Shown here: positions 54,670 to 63,878 of the stretch, piece by piece
Position numbering within the stretch: the first letter of the stretch is position 1
Layout: every line of letters begins with the position of its first letter
DNA from: Bradyrhizobium symbiodeficiens
Lineage (GTDB): Bacteria > Pseudomonadota > Alphaproteobacteria > Rhizobiales > Xanthobacteraceae
Direction: 5' to 3'
Assembly: GCF_002266465.3 (NCBI RefSeq)
Contig: NZ_CP029427.2
Span: 496,001-560,000, forward strand
DNA: 64,000 nucleotides
Translations under genes and position numbers: made by a program
Notes under the pieces: model-generated
Database searches by the model: none
What the model saw: the letters and a program-made list of their open reading frames with translations, nothing else
Told to the model about the DNA's origin: nothing

Positions 54670-55341
54670 CCCTGCCGCGCCGCGCGGTGGTGGCACCATG
54701 TGTTATTTAGTCGAGGCTGGCGAACAGCTGGGCGCTACCCGTACAGCATCAAACGCGCAGGTTTCGGTTCGGGGAAGCCGAGGATCAAACATCGGTGGCG
54801 CGTGAGATCGGACGGTGATGCCGAGCATTGGGCACCATCGCCTCACGGACCGAAACTTGTAAATTGAACGACGTCGATCCCCTCGGCGACCTGACCGACG
54901 ATCCTTGATCGCCAGCGGTCATCCCAATCGCGATATCGACCAATTGTTGCCGTGGGTATACCAAAAGCAAGACCTCGAGATCGTGGCCTGAAAACTCCGC
55001 TCACCGTTCACACGTTACCACGACACGAGAAACAGCAGCTCCCGTTGGTTCGACGGTAGCCCTGGTGCGAGTTGCCCAAGCGGTGTGCACTCAGGTATCG
55101 GCTGTCGGGTGTGAGCGCGATACAGGCTTAGAGCAGGGCATCTTCGAGCGATGCGACCAAGGAAATTACGCCTTGATATCGACGCGCCAGCGAGCGCACG
55201 TTGGGGGCGCGGACGCGCTGATGCCTGCTGGCGTCGTCCGCCGGAGTACACAGGAAAGCACTGCGCCAGCGCGAATTGAGCGCCTAAGCCGCCAGTCGAC
55301 AGACGGTCTGGCGCTGGGCGGGACGCGTGCGGCCGTTTTCT
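54670..55341. other. Region without recognisable genes
   Basis: About 670 bases between the hydroxylase gene and the cyclase gene. A few short open frames exist on both strands, but none has a family pattern or a good ribosome site. No RNA gene is recognised. Confidence 0.5.
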
Positions 55342-56841
55342 CTACGCCGAAGGAATTTTGATCCGGTATATTTCCATTTTTTGGCCGATGCCTTTCAAGT
55401 TTTGGTAGTCGCGCGATGCCGAGTATCCTTTGACGATGTCCATGACTCCGGGAGCCTCCATCACCGTTTCTGTCAGGCATATTTCGTCGACACCGGCTAG
55501 CCCTTGCACACGGGCGGCGATATTCACGTCCTGTCCGAAATAGTCGATCCGATCGTTGAGTCTTACGGCTATGGCCCTGCCTCTGTGCACGCCGATCTTG
55601 AGGCCGAGCGGCTGCGAAGCGGTTTTGTTGAATCGCGACAGCTCTTCGATCATCTCGACGGATGCAAGAACGGCATCCTGTGGACGCTCGAAGCCAGCCA
55701 TGACTGCATCACCGATCGTCTTCACGATCGTGCCAGACCGCTTCTTAATGATCTTATTCAAGATGTCGAAGTGCTGACGAACGAGAAAGTAGGCGTTCAC
55801 ATCGCCGATGCTTTCATATAGCGGAGTCGAATCCTTTAGATCAGTGAATAGATAAGTGATGTCGGAAACGGCTAGACTATCGCGCTCATCCACCAGTTGG
55901 GTCTTATAGAGTTCGCCGAAGCAGGGGGTGAGCAATAATCGCTTGCCGGAAAGAAAAGGCTCATACTCGACCAGATGGGGCTGGAACTGGGAAGGATACT
56001 GGAGAAACCAGAAGCGGCCTCGATCGTTGGTACGGTTCTCAATGTGGATGATGTGTTTGCCTGGGCTAAGATCGGCCGTCTGTCGAAACGCAAAGCGTCC
56101 GTCGCCAAGGATCATATTTCTCGGCCGAGTGGGGCGATCAGCAACTACGAACCGGCCCGATTCGAGCTGGACCAGCGTTTCTTGGCGTTCCGCCGGTTCA
56201 CCGTTCGCGAAGAAAACCAGAAGAAGCTTGTGGCTAAGATCGAGCACCTCGAAACGGCCGGCTGTTACGTCGAATTCAAAGTCCAACCGCTGACCTGCCT
56301 CGAGATCGGCAAATCCCCGCGAGAGTGCCGCAACGAGTTGCTCGTGTGTCATTCCGTGCGGGGGCTTGAAGTCCTTGGAGAAGTTGTAACGGAGATAGTA
56401 GTCTTGGACGGCCAGCAACTCCGGATGACGATATAGGATGTCCCGAACCAAATTCGAGACGGTAAAGGTGACTTGGATGTAGTCATCAAGCGCCGCCTCA
56501 TTGAGGGCGTTGCAGAACTCGCATTGGAAACGTGGATGAACCTGGTCTAGCTCACGAAAAGTGCCGGCAACCTGCGGGCAATAGGCGCAGATGAGCAGCC
56601 ACTGCATCTCGAATAGGCCAACCTTAGCGGCGTGGACGAACAGCTCGATTCCTTCAGCGTCACTTAGGCGGTTGGCAGTCGCGTATTGGATAGGATTGAC
56701 GCGAAAGAGATCATAGTCGCCGGAGGTGCGAATAAAACCTTCGAGATCCGAAAGGGTCTGAGGGGCCCAGCTCGCTATCGACCCGAGTTCTAAGAGACGC
56801 TGATTCAGGAGGCCTTCGTTGACTGGGGATGACCCTTGCAT
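55342..56841 (-). CDS. Class III adenylate/guanylate cyclase with DUF5939-type N-terminus
   Basis: 499 residues. The catalytic domain (about 325-495) has the metal-binding Asp in 'YLFTDLKDSTPLY' and a second in 'VKTIGDAVMAGF', plus 'LKIGVHRGRAIAV' and 'DYFGQDVNIAARVQ'. The N-terminal 320 residues fit the DUF5939 type domain found on bacterial cyclases (a START-like part, then 'CEFCNALNEAALDDYIQVTFTVS'). It has no membrane segment, so it should be a soluble cAMP or cGMP producer. Several CRP-family regulators would be expected elsewhere in the genome; one CRP-like site lies at 3342. Confidence 0.88.
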   Translation of the reverse strand: MQGSSPVNEGLLNQRLLELGSIASWAPQTLSDLEGFIRTSGDYDLFRVNPIQYATANRLSDAEGIELFVHAAKVGLFEMQWLLICAYCPQVAGTFRELDQVHPRFQCEFCNALNEAALDDYIQVTFTVSNLVRDILYRHPELLAVQDYYLRYNFSKDFKPPHGMTHEQLVAALSRGFADLEAGQRLDFEFDVTAGRFEVLDLSHKLLLVFFANGEPAERQETLVQLESGRFVVADRPTRPRNMILGDGRFAFRQTADLSPGKHIIHIENRTNDRGRFWFLQYPSQFQPHLVEYEPFLSGKRLLLTPCFGELYKTQLVDERDSLAVSDITYLFTDLKDSTPLYESIGDVNAYFLVRQHFDILNKIIKKRSGTIVKTIGDAVMAGFERPQDAVLASVEMIEELSRFNKTASQPLGLKIGVHRGRAIAVRLNDRIDYFGQDVNIAARVQGLAGVDEICLTETVMEAPGVMDIVKGYSASRDYQNLKGIGQKMEIYRIKIPSA

Positions 56842-57461
56842 TCCAGTATGATACCTCGCTCCATGCCGGCAATGCTGTTAGTCGGCCATTCGACTAGCCA
56901 CGCGACAATCGACGCGGTCTGTCCAACTGATTTTAGTCGAACCGAGCCGGATAAGAAAAGTCAGCTCTATTGGCCTGTATCATCCAGCAATGCGGCACTT
57001 TCATCGAATAAGTAGTGCCCGGTCTTCGTCCATCATGTCCATGTGAGCGGTGCAGCGCGGTCCTAGAGTTGGGTCTAGAGCGGGCTGTCCGCGCTACGCT
57101 ATGAAACGGGGTCACCCATTCCGTCAGCGTTGATCGCCAGATCAGCTGGATCCCTATTAGCTTGGCTCGGAGGGACATTCGTCAATTGGTCAACAAAGCC
57201 GTTTGAAGGGCGCGGAAGAAAACCGCGTATCATTGGGCCTGCAGAAATTGGACGCCGATGAGGGGTCAACTTTGCAGCTAATCGACAGTCTGACGGCAAG
57301 CGCAGCCCTGGGGATGCGTAGGTCTGAAACGAGTTAACCGGAAATTACAGGTTCTCGCCGATGCTGAATTCATTTCAGTCGCACCGCCGCGGGTCCCCAG
57401 ACCCGTTTTCATTTCGATCTCACCTGCTCGGTTAGCAGTCTCCTCATCGGGGAAGTCCGCT
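56842..57461. other. Region without recognisable genes
   Basis: About 620 bases upstream of the cyclase gene and before the small 44-residue gene. No convincing frame or RNA is seen; part must serve as the cyclase promoter. Confidence 0.5.
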
Positions 57462-57596
57462 ATGTGCAAGGGAATACTGATCGGGCTTTTGGCACTCCTC
57501 TGCTTGACGATATGCGATCACTATTGGTCAAATGGCCGCTATACCGCAGCTGCGATCTTGATGACAAAGCAGATCGGTCGCGCTTACGGTGTCTGA
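57462..57596 (+). CDS. Small hydrophobic protein, 44 residues
   Basis: The frame from ATG at 57462 reads MCKGILIGLLALLCLTICDH..., with a hydrophobic segment at residues 4-18, then a short polar tail ending GRAYGV. GGGGAAG lies about seven bases upstream. The segment could be a signal peptide or a single membrane helix. The pattern (short hydrophobic N-terminus, conserved-looking tail) fits small rhizobial proteins, though I cannot name the family. Confidence 0.55.
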   Translation: MCKGILIGLLALLCLTICDHYWSNGRYTAAAILMTKQIGRAYGV

Positions 57597-57732
57597 GTCA
57601 AGCAGCTGAGGAAGAATAGAATACGAGACGAACATTGGCGGAGGAGCATCACCGAGGTGGCAAAGAAAGCTCTATGCCACTCCATAAGCTTGCTCGTTGT
57701 CTGATGGTGCTTCCGCCAAGAGCCGCACTCGA

Positions 57733-57946
57733 TCACTCCGGCAACTGAGCAAAGAACTCTCCGCTCGTCCTGCTCGTTCGCTCCCGCTGTTTCTGAAAGC
57801 GCTGCAGCCGGGCATAGACCGCCTGACGCGTGCGGCCCAGCTCTTCTCCGATCTCGTCAGCCGTGGCGCCCCCGTCAAGAAGCGCCAGTAGTCTCGCCTC
57901 TTCCTTCCGACAACCATGGACGCGTCAAGGAGCGCCTGTTCGTCAT
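57733..57946 (-). pseudogene. SANT/Myb-like small HTH protein, frameshifted
   Basis: ATG at 57946 begins MTNRRSLTRPWLSEG. One frame over, the sequence continues 'KEEARLLALLDGGATADEIGEELGRTRQAVYARLQRF', seen here by its key words LLDGGATADEIG and LGRTRQAVYARL, and ends at TGA 57733-57735. The shift falls near 57920. The joined product of about 70 residues would be a small DNA-binding protein of the SANT-like or sigma-4-like type, like that at 63693. Confidence 0.55.
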
Positions 57947-58547
57947 CCGCGAAGCCCTACCAATGCTTAAACGCGTGGCAGCGCCGGCCGGCGCGGCGGG
58001 TCCGGAAATCGCGCGGGCGACTATATGCGTGGCGGCGCCGGCAACCGGGTGGGCTCCGGCGCGCGATTTCCGCGCGTCATCCATGCTGCTCGACGCGCGT
58101 AACTTCGTCTAAGAGCAGGCAGCAACCAGGCCGATACATCCTCGTGGTCCATGCCACCTAAGAATGCCTCGCATCCATTTAAGAAAGATTGCTAGCATTC
58201 GTACTTACTACAATAATGCAGCACGAAGCTGCGCTCTGACAGATTTGCTGGCGCATCGCCGCAGGGTGGTCGCCGACCTGCAAACGGTTTCGGGCTCGAT
58301 GCAAAAAAGTGGTCCTAACCGTCCGAGAGGAACGAGCGCTGATTGAAGCGGCCACCAAGAGCTCAAGCCGGCGCCCGATTCACAGAGAACCATAAGCTAA
58401 GCGACCTCGCTCGCCGATTGCGTAGCAGTAACCCGGTGGAAATCATTCGCAAATAAGCTTGTGATTGCGCTCGTGACTGATCAAGCGCGCTAGGCATGTG
58501 GAGTCCCGCTCGCCCGTCGGTGAGCGCGCTTCCGTTGATTGAGAGAG
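57947..58547. other. Region without recognisable genes
   Basis: About 600 bases. It contains a GC-rich inverted stretch near 57980-58075 (GCGCCGGCCGGCGCGGCGGG ... CGGCGCCGGC). No convincing coding frame. Confidence 0.45.
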
Positions 58548-58769
58548 ATGCGCGTCAACAAGATCAATTGGGACAAGGTCGATCGCGTGACGGAGCCCGG
58601 ACGATACAGGTACTTCTTTGGCTATCTAACCGTCACGTCAGAAGACATCGAAGTATGGACGCGCTATCCCAACGCGACGTTCACGCTGATCACCCAGATG
58701 GCGGACGAGCAGTCGATAGGCGAAGAATATCGTCTAGGCGCATTCGACATTGGCGATCCTCAACGGTAG
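58548..58769 (+). CDS. Conserved-looking small hypothetical protein
   Basis: 73 residues from ATG at 58548 (MRVNKINWDKVDRVTEPG...). It is soluble and mixed alpha/beta by eye, with an acidic C-terminus. An in-frame TTG nine bases earlier is possible. I do not recognise a named family; the composition and codon use look genuine. Confidence 0.55.
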   Translation: MRVNKINWDKVDRVTEPGRYRYFFGYLTVTSEDIEVWTRYPNATFTLITQMADEQSIGEEYRLGAFDIGDPQR

Positions 58770-58791
58770 GAGTGCCGCCCTCGGTGAGGTG

Positions 58792-59040
58792 TTACGCCGC
58801 CACCTGCCCAAGCTTCGCACGCCGCTCAAGAGCATAGATGGTCGACAGGAGGTTGTCGCGCCGGGCGCGAAGATTTAGCGCAAGAAGCGGATAGATTGGC
58901 TTCTGCACGTCGAACACGCCTGCCTTGGCTTCCTCTTCGAGGATATCGGAGTTCATTAGATCAACGCGCCACCACAGATCGGCGATGAGCGCGCTGAGCT
59001 GCAGTTCCCCGGTGATACCGGAACGGGACACTTCTTGCAT
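58792..59040 (-). CDS. Small hypothetical protein
   Basis: 82 residues from ATG at 59040, with TTGAGGC just upstream. It reads like a helical protein ('LSALIADLWWRVDLMNSDILEEEA', then a basic helix 'LNLRARRDNLLSTIYALERRA'). The frame is open much further upstream to 59565, but that part overlaps a plus-strand candidate and looks less protein-like. No family recognised. Confidence 0.45.
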   Translation of the reverse strand: MQEVSRSGITGELQLSALIADLWWRVDLMNSDILEEEAKAGVFDVQKPIYPLLALNLRARRDNLLSTIYALERRAKLGQVAA

Positions 59041-59299
59041 CGTTTGCCTCAACCTGAAACAGCCACTCCACGGGAAGTGGCCTTTGGTCTTGACTAAGCA
59101 AACGGAGTGCCAAGCAATGCCCTGCCGGGTTCCAGAATTAACTTCCAGAGTTAGGATCAAGCTTAACTCCCGAGTTTGATTGCCGTCGGCATCTAATATC
59201 GTAGCTTGGCGTCTGACATTGTCCGCGTCCGGCTTTGCGAGTGCGAGTTCGACATGGTGCGCCGGCGCGTTTTCTACTGCGGATAGTAAGAGCTTCGTC

Positions 59300-59575
59300 G
59301 TGACGAATGAACCGACCGATGATCCGCTGGATCTTATGGAGATACGAGAACAGATCAGGGTATTGCGATCGAAGCACTCCGACAATCTTCCTCTCACAGC
59401 AATCCTGAACCGCTTCCTCGTGAAAATCTCATTTCTATCGGAGCCGAGAGATGCCGCGCATATGCAACGTTTGCGGTTTGAATTCGGTCGAACGCTGCAA
59501 AGCGTTGAAGCAATCCTCGCGCGCGGCCACTCAACGAAGCCGTCAAGCGTCGTGAAGCGACCCAAGTCACACTAG
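59300..59575 (+). CDS. Small hypothetical protein
   Basis: 91 residues from GTG at 59300 (or ATG at 59336, 79 residues). The sequence 'MEIREQIRVLRSKHSD' and 'LTAILNRFLVKISFL' is helical and has a basic C-terminal tail. It overlaps an open minus-strand frame, so only one of the two is likely to be real here; I favour this strand. Confidence 0.4.
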   Translation: MTNEPTDDPLDLMEIREQIRVLRSKHSDNLPLTAILNRFLVKISFLSEPRDAAHMQRLRFEFGRTLQSVEAILARGHSTKPSSVVKRPKSH

Positions 59576-59800
59576 CGCGGGACTACTTTCGCCCGCGCGC
59601 GTGGTGGTGCTTGATGCCGTCGCGAAGTCGTCCTCGTTGTGCGTAGCGGTGCCTTCGCAGCAAGGGAGGAGGAGCCACCCTCTCGGTCGGGGGCCTTGGT
59701 CGTTAGTACAGGCACATATGTCAGAACGACGAGCCACACTCGACACGGGCCAGCCAAAGAGTGACGTGCAAGCCCCCTGTGGTTGGTGACTTGGCGTGAT

Positions 59801-60904
59801 CTATTGACGCTCTCGCGGGGGTACGGGACGTTCGGTGGCGTCTGGTGCAGCGGAGCCATCTACTCCGAGCATCCGTGCAACCTCGGGCCATCGAGGATCG
59901 ATTTCGACGCGCTGTCCCGCCGGGACAGCCCCGGATCGCGCCGCTTTGGTGACGAACTCGCCTTCACCGCGCGTTTCAACTAGATGATAGTAACAGCCAG
60001 TTTGGACCGGTGCGTCGGGGTCACGAGCCATTATGCCTGCGTCATAGTAGCCGCAGGCAAGCCGCTGCAGCGTGGTCTTGCCGCGTCTAGACTGTTCAGG
60101 TGACAAAGTCGACTGTTCACCTTCTCTCTGCAGGGTCTGAGCGCGCAGGCCAATTGTTCGGCTCACCCTGTTCAGAATTTCAGAGGCGTCGACGGTAGCT
60201 TGCATCCTACTAGTGGCGACATATTGCGGCCAATCATAGCGAAACGACTCGACGCCTCCATCATTGAGAAACGTAATCGTTACCTTTGAGCCCGCCCCGA
60301 CCACCGGTATTCCATCGATCTCCCTGGTGAAAACGATTCTGTTGGCAACGACAGCCGAATAGGAGGAAGTGCCGTCCGCCGCCACGCCGCCTTCCATGCG
60401 CGCCGAAACCAGCTCAGCCTCCAGTCTCTCCGCAGGCCCCAACACGATCGTATCCGCCAGGTACCGGGCTATGAAGTCGCGTCCCATGGCTTGTAAAGTT
60501 TCGGTCGACATCTTGCGGCCCGGCTCAAGCCTGTTCTCATGCGCCTTGCTCGTCGCGGTGAGATTGACGAACTCAGCGGCACTTCCGTCGCCAAAGATAG
60601 TCAGCCTCCAGTCGTTTGTCGAAACTAGAAGGCGGCCTCGCTGCCGCTCTCTGCTCGCTCGATCGACGGAAAAGGACTGGTCGACCTTCTTGAGGGACTC
60701 GGTCAGTATCGATAGCGCGCTCTCGGGCGTCCGAACACTTTGCCTTGAAAGAATCGGAACAGTCCGCTCTCCGAGCGCCGTGGCGAGGGAGCGCCGAGCA
60801 TTCTCCTGTGCGCGGCCTGTGGCCTCAGCGCTTGCCGGTGAAGCGCCGGAGACTGCAAGGAGAATGTTGAGCACAAGGGCCGCCGATGCGAATTGATAGC
60901 GCAT
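59801..60904 (-). CDS. Secreted protein of unknown function
   Basis: 367 residues. A signal peptide (1-27, ending ASAEA) is clear, and GAGGAG lies eight bases before ATG at 60904. The mature part is mixed alpha/beta; 'IDGIPVVGAGSKVTITFLNDGGVESFRYDW' (key part IPVVGAGSKVTITF) resembles the FTP/PepSY-like propeptide strands of secreted peptidases. A Cys pair (CGYYDAG and GCYYHLV) lies near 285-310. It starts 12 bases after the peptidase-like gene on the same strand, so the products probably act together outside the cytoplasm, perhaps as an inhibitor or chaperone and its enzyme. Confidence 0.7.
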   Translation of the reverse strand: MRYQFASAALVLNILLAVSGASPASAEATGRAQENARRSLATALGERTVPILSRQSVRTPESALSILTESLKKVDQSFSVDRASRERQRGRLLVSTNDWRLTIFGDGSAAEFVNLTATSKAHENRLEPGRKMSTETLQAMGRDFIARYLADTIVLGPAERLEAELVSARMEGGVAADGTSSYSAVVANRIVFTREIDGIPVVGAGSKVTITFLNDGGVESFRYDWPQYVATSRMQATVDASEILNRVSRTIGLRAQTLQREGEQSTLSPEQSRRGKTTLQRLACGYYDAGIMARDPDAPVQTGCYYHLVETRGEGEFVTKAARSGAVPAGQRVEIDPRWPEVARMLGVDGSAAPDATERPVPPRERQ

Positions 60905-60916
60905 TGCCTGTTCTCC

Positions 60917-61741
60917 TCAATTCCAGCTGCTCCAGCAAACAAATCCGATTTGCGAATCGCGAAGCACGGGGGTGCCAAAAAGGGTGGGCAGAGACACCCT
61001 CATCCTGTTCCAACAGTCGTTAGCGTTGGCGCCAGTGGCCATCGCGGTCGGGGCATTGTCATTATCGGCGTACCAAGTTGATTCGAGCCAAGCTTGGGAG
61101 ATGGGCTCTCCATCCTGCATGCGACTGGCGAACTCGGTGGCGGATTGGTCATTGCCGGAGTAGAGAAGGTTGTGCGCGCCGACTGTCATCACCAAGCCAC
61201 CAGCGAAGGTGCCGAGCCAGCGAGAAAGGACAGCGGCTGCTCCATCGCTGGTTTGCAGCGTCGAGCAGGAAAAGGTGGCAAGCACCATTAGCTGTCGACT
61301 GCTATCGCCCAGCCGCATGTTCGAGGTGACTGCATTGCTACCTTGATCCCACATCGCCCAAAAGGCGGTGGAGCTATTAACGCCCGAATGAGTGTTCATG
61401 TAGAGAATGTCAACTGAATCCGCGCCACCGCAGCTCTGACCGCAACCATCATTGGCTTTCTCCAGAGGTTGTTTGGCGCCATGCAGATTGAAGTAGAATC
61501 TGACGTTGTCCGTCTGGCCTATTTGGCTCATGAAATTACCGCAGCGTCGCCACACGTCGCTGTTTCCAACGTCAGTCTGCCAATTGTTCTGATATTCCTG
61601 TTGGCACCGGACGCCCACTTCTGTCGCGGGGTGAAAAGGACGCGCTGAGGCGGTAGAGCCCGGGATAAGAATCATTGAAATCAGTATTACAATTAGAGAA
61701 CATCGATTTAGCATCGGCTGAACCGAAATGCTGGTTTGCAT
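60917..61741 (-). CDS. Secreted clan-CD-peptidase-like protein (DUF6345-like)
   Basis: 274 residues, with AGGAGGG five bases before ATG at 61741. A signal peptide (about 1-34, ending STASARP) is present. 'VDILYMNTHSG' near 112 and 'MVLATFSCSTLQ' near 155 place a His and a Cys at the ends of adjacent hydrophobic strands, the arrangement of caspase/gingipain-type clan CD enzymes. There are further cysteines (RCQQEY, RRCGNF, GCGQSCGG). I believe it is close to DUF6345, but this is pattern matching. First gene of a two-gene operon. Confidence 0.65.
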   Translation of the reverse strand: MQTSISVQPMLNRCSLIVILISMILIPGSTASARPFHPATEVGVRCQQEYQNNWQTDVGNSDVWRRCGNFMSQIGQTDNVRFYFNLHGAKQPLEKANDGCGQSCGGADSVDILYMNTHSGVNSSTAFWAMWDQGSNAVTSNMRLGDSSRQLMVLATFSCSTLQTSDGAAAVLSRWLGTFAGGLVMTVGAHNLLYSGNDQSATEFASRMQDGEPISQAWLESTWYADNDNAPTAMATGANANDCWNRMRVSLPTLFGTPVLRDSQIGFVCWSSWN

Positions 61742-62599
61742 CGAACCCTCCTGGAGCTTCCGTAAGCGAAAAAATGATGGTGGAGTCTATCTGTCGGATC
61801 ATCCCTTCGATGACACTGGGATCGCCTGGCGGTTAGGCTGAAGCCTATCCTCTGTCCAAAAGCAGGCTAGTGACTGAGTTCACACTGTAGAGGAATCGTA
61901 AATGGCTAGACAATCTTGATTGCGAATTCCTGTAAGCCAGTCTTACGTATCGATGGACGGAATATCAGACCCGCCGCGCCTCTTCGGCGCCGTGCCGAAG
62001 CCGGTCATCAATCTGCGCGTGGGGACGAGAATTGCCGAACCTGGCTCCCTGCAAAAAGTGCTTACGTACCGATACGCAAAACGCAAAGCATCGGCGCCCG
62101 CGATGCCCGCGGCTGACCCAACTGTCGGCGCCGCATTTAGCCGCATAAGCGGAAAGGCGAGGCGAGCGGCGGCGCGTTGGAGAGATCTACTCAGACACTG
62201 TTTACGTCGTTGGGGCGCGACGCGCTCTTCGGTCGGGCGGGAGGGCCGGAATGTCTCTCCGTCAGTTCCCACCGACGGAGCAGGTCAATTCGTGTTGTTT
62301 CAAAATATTATTTTCTCGGGACGGTGCCGTGGGGACATACGCGGCTCTGTGCTTGGGGATGGCCCGCAACGCAGCCATTCCCGGCGGGCCTTCCCTCACT
62401 GGTTCCGAATTAGATACGTTTGCAAGTGTGGCCTAGATGACATTGCTCTGCGGCAGAGCTGCTGTAGGTTGCTGCTCACCGGGGCTGGCTGCATATTTCA
62501 CTTAGATCTTTTTCACCCGGAGTTTTTTGACAATGAGGCCGCAGCGGTTCCCCCGCTGCGGCCTTCGTATCCTCGGAACTAAACCGGAAGCGAACGATT
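61742..62599. other. Region with no supported gene
   Basis: About 860 bases. A 220-codon frame is open on the plus strand but looks like an artefact of GC content. The only clear structure is the inverted repeat at 62536-62564. Confidence 0.5.
62536..62564. terminator. Strong hairpin, possible bidirectional terminator
   Basis: AGGCCGCAGCGG (62536-62547) pairs with CCGCTGCGGCCT (62553-62564), a 12-bp perfect stem with a 5-base loop. There is no clear T run on either strand, so terminator action is uncertain. It lies 36 bases past the stop of the small gene at 62600. Confidence 0.45.
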
Positions 62600-62809
62600 T
62601 CACTGATCTTGTCCGGACAATTTTCCGGGCCGATCAATTCGGGGGCCGACAATCCCTCTGGGCCGCAGCACTCGCACATTGGACCGATGAAGCTCGGACT
62701 CAAGCTCCATCACGGCGACTTCAGCGCGCAGTCTCCGTAGCTCATCCATCGTTTTCTTTAGTTCGTCATCCGACAACTTCGGACGATGCGAGAAAAAGGG
62801 CAGCTTCAT
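62600..62809 (-). CDS. Small charged coiled-coil protein
   Basis: 69 residues from ATG at 62809, preceded by GAGAGGC. The middle ('LSDDELKKTMDELRRLRAEVAVMELESEL', seen as heptads) should form a short coiled coil, and the C-terminus is basic (VLRPRGIVGPRIDRPGK). No family recognised. The frame is open further upstream but without a ribosome site. Confidence 0.5.
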   Translation of the reverse strand: MKLPFFSHRPKLSDDELKKTMDELRRLRAEVAVMELESELHRSNVRVLRPRGIVGPRIDRPGKLSGQDQ

Positions 62810-63138
62810 AAATCTAGCCTCTCTCTCATTAGACGCACCATGATCAGGCAAGTTTCGCTCGCTAGCCAGAAAATTACTGGAACATAGAGAACTCACAGAC
62901 GTGCTGTATTCTCTCCGATCGCGTCACAGTGAGGTCGAGCGCTATGCTCGAAATATGCACATGCTAACGCTACCCCATAACGTACGTTAATCTAAGGGCT
63001 AGGTTGCTTCTCCCGGTTCGTTCGCGCACGGTGGAGATACGGAGCCGGCAGCCTAGATTAATTTCAGGATTTTTACCGGCCGGCCCGACAAGCGTCATTT
63101 GCATTGCGGCCTATTTTTAATCCGATTGCGAGGACATC
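62810..63138. other. Intergenic region
   Basis: About 330 bases between divergent small genes at 62600 and 63139. I see nothing beyond AT-rich stretches that could serve as promoters. Confidence 0.45.
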
Positions 63139-63291
63139 ATGAGCGACTCGGCTCAGACGCACAGTGATTGCCAGTGGAATTCCATTGAGGCGATCAAGAA
63201 ACGCCTCACGATCATCGCTAATAGGCAACGCCGTCTTGAAAGAGAGATTGCTCGGATTAGACCAGCGCGCAAGCATAGCTGGCTCCTCTGA
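63139..63291 (+). CDS. Small basic helical protein, 50 residues
   Basis: ATG at 63139 reads MSDSAQTHSDCQWNSIEAI... and ends HSWLL. The middle is a basic amphipathic helix (KKRLTIIANRQRRLEREIARI by key residues). CGAGGAC lies about five bases upstream. It sits ten bases before the tRNA-like gene. No family recognised. Confidence 0.5.
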   Translation: MSDSAQTHSDCQWNSIEAIKKRLTIIANRQRRLEREIARIRPARKHSWLL

Positions 63292-63300
63292 TCTTTCAGC

Positions 63301-63376
63301 GCCGGTTTAGCTCAGTGGTAGAGCGCCGTCCCTGTATGGCGGAGGTCGGAGGTTCAATTCCTCTCAACCGGCACCA
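63301..63376 (+). tRNA. tRNA-Thr(TGT)-like, with C at position 33
   Basis: GCCGGTT pairs with AACCGGC; A73 and an encoded CCA follow. The D arm (GCTC AGTGGTAGA GAGC region) and T arm (GGAGG TTCAATT CCTCT) are normal. The anticodon stem CCGTC/GGCGG holds the loop CCTGTAT, giving anticodon TGT but C instead of the near-universal T at position 33, and a G-T pair in the stem. It may be a diverged or non-functional tRNA carried by a mobile region. Confidence 0.7.
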
Positions 63377-63443
63377 CTTATTTTCCCTTTGACGCCGGCG
63401 CGGGTCGATTCAGTTCGTCGAGTGTTCGAGACGGTTTGTCAGT

Positions 63444-63632
63444 ATGAGTTTTGAAAAACTGAGCGATGCCAGCGTTCTTCGTCTTTATGAGAATATCAGG
63501 CAGCAGGTAGCCACCGACATCAGCAATGGTCGCTACCACTTCTTGGGTGAAACGGCCAAACGGCGAGCCGAGGATCTACGCGAGGAGATTGATCGCCGGC
63601 AACTGCATGCGCTGCCAATCGATTGGCCGTAG
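63444..63632 (+). CDS. Small conserved-looking protein, 62 residues
   Basis: MSFEKLSDASVLRLYENIRQ... is helical and acidic/basic mixed, with the ending DWP. ATG at 63444 is the first in the frame. The composition ('LYENIRQQVATDI', 'AEDLREEIDRRQL') fits small rhizobial hypotheticals. It may form an operon with the following HTH gene 60 bases on. Confidence 0.55.
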   Translation: MSFEKLSDASVLRLYENIRQQVATDISNGRYHFLGETAKRRAEDLREEIDRRQLHALPIDWP

Positions 63633-63692
63633 CGCGAGCACCGAGGCGTTTCACGGTTTGCCTTCTCTCAATTAGGAAAAAAGATAAAGTCC

Positions 63693-63878
63693 ATGCGCTG
63701 GTCAAGATCTGAGGATGAGCAATTTCGGTCGTTAGTTGAATCAGGCGCCGAAATCGACGATATAGCTAAGTCATTAATGAAAACGGCGGAGCAACTCCGT
63801 GCGCGGGGCTACCATTTAGGATTGCCACGCAAGTGGTTTAACAAGACGACTGCTCCAAAATATAGCCGTCATCCGTGA
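63693..63878 (+). CDS. SANT/Myb-like small HTH protein
   Basis: 61 residues. 'WSRSEDEQFRSLVESGAEIDDIAKSL' (key residues W, ED, LVESGA, IA) followed by 'KTAEQLRARGYHLGLPRKWF' is the SANT/Myb-like three-helix pattern seen in small alphaproteobacterial DNA-binding proteins. ATG at 63693 follows a purine-rich stretch. It resembles the broken gene at 57733. Confidence 0.6.
   Translation: MRWSRSEDEQFRSLVESGAEIDDIAKSLMKTAEQLRARGYHLGLPRKWFNKTTAPKYSRHP

Noticed and set aside
61920..62582. 220-codon plus-strand frame
   Set aside because: No recognisable pattern, no ribosome site, and it runs into the hairpin at 62536. Probably not coding.
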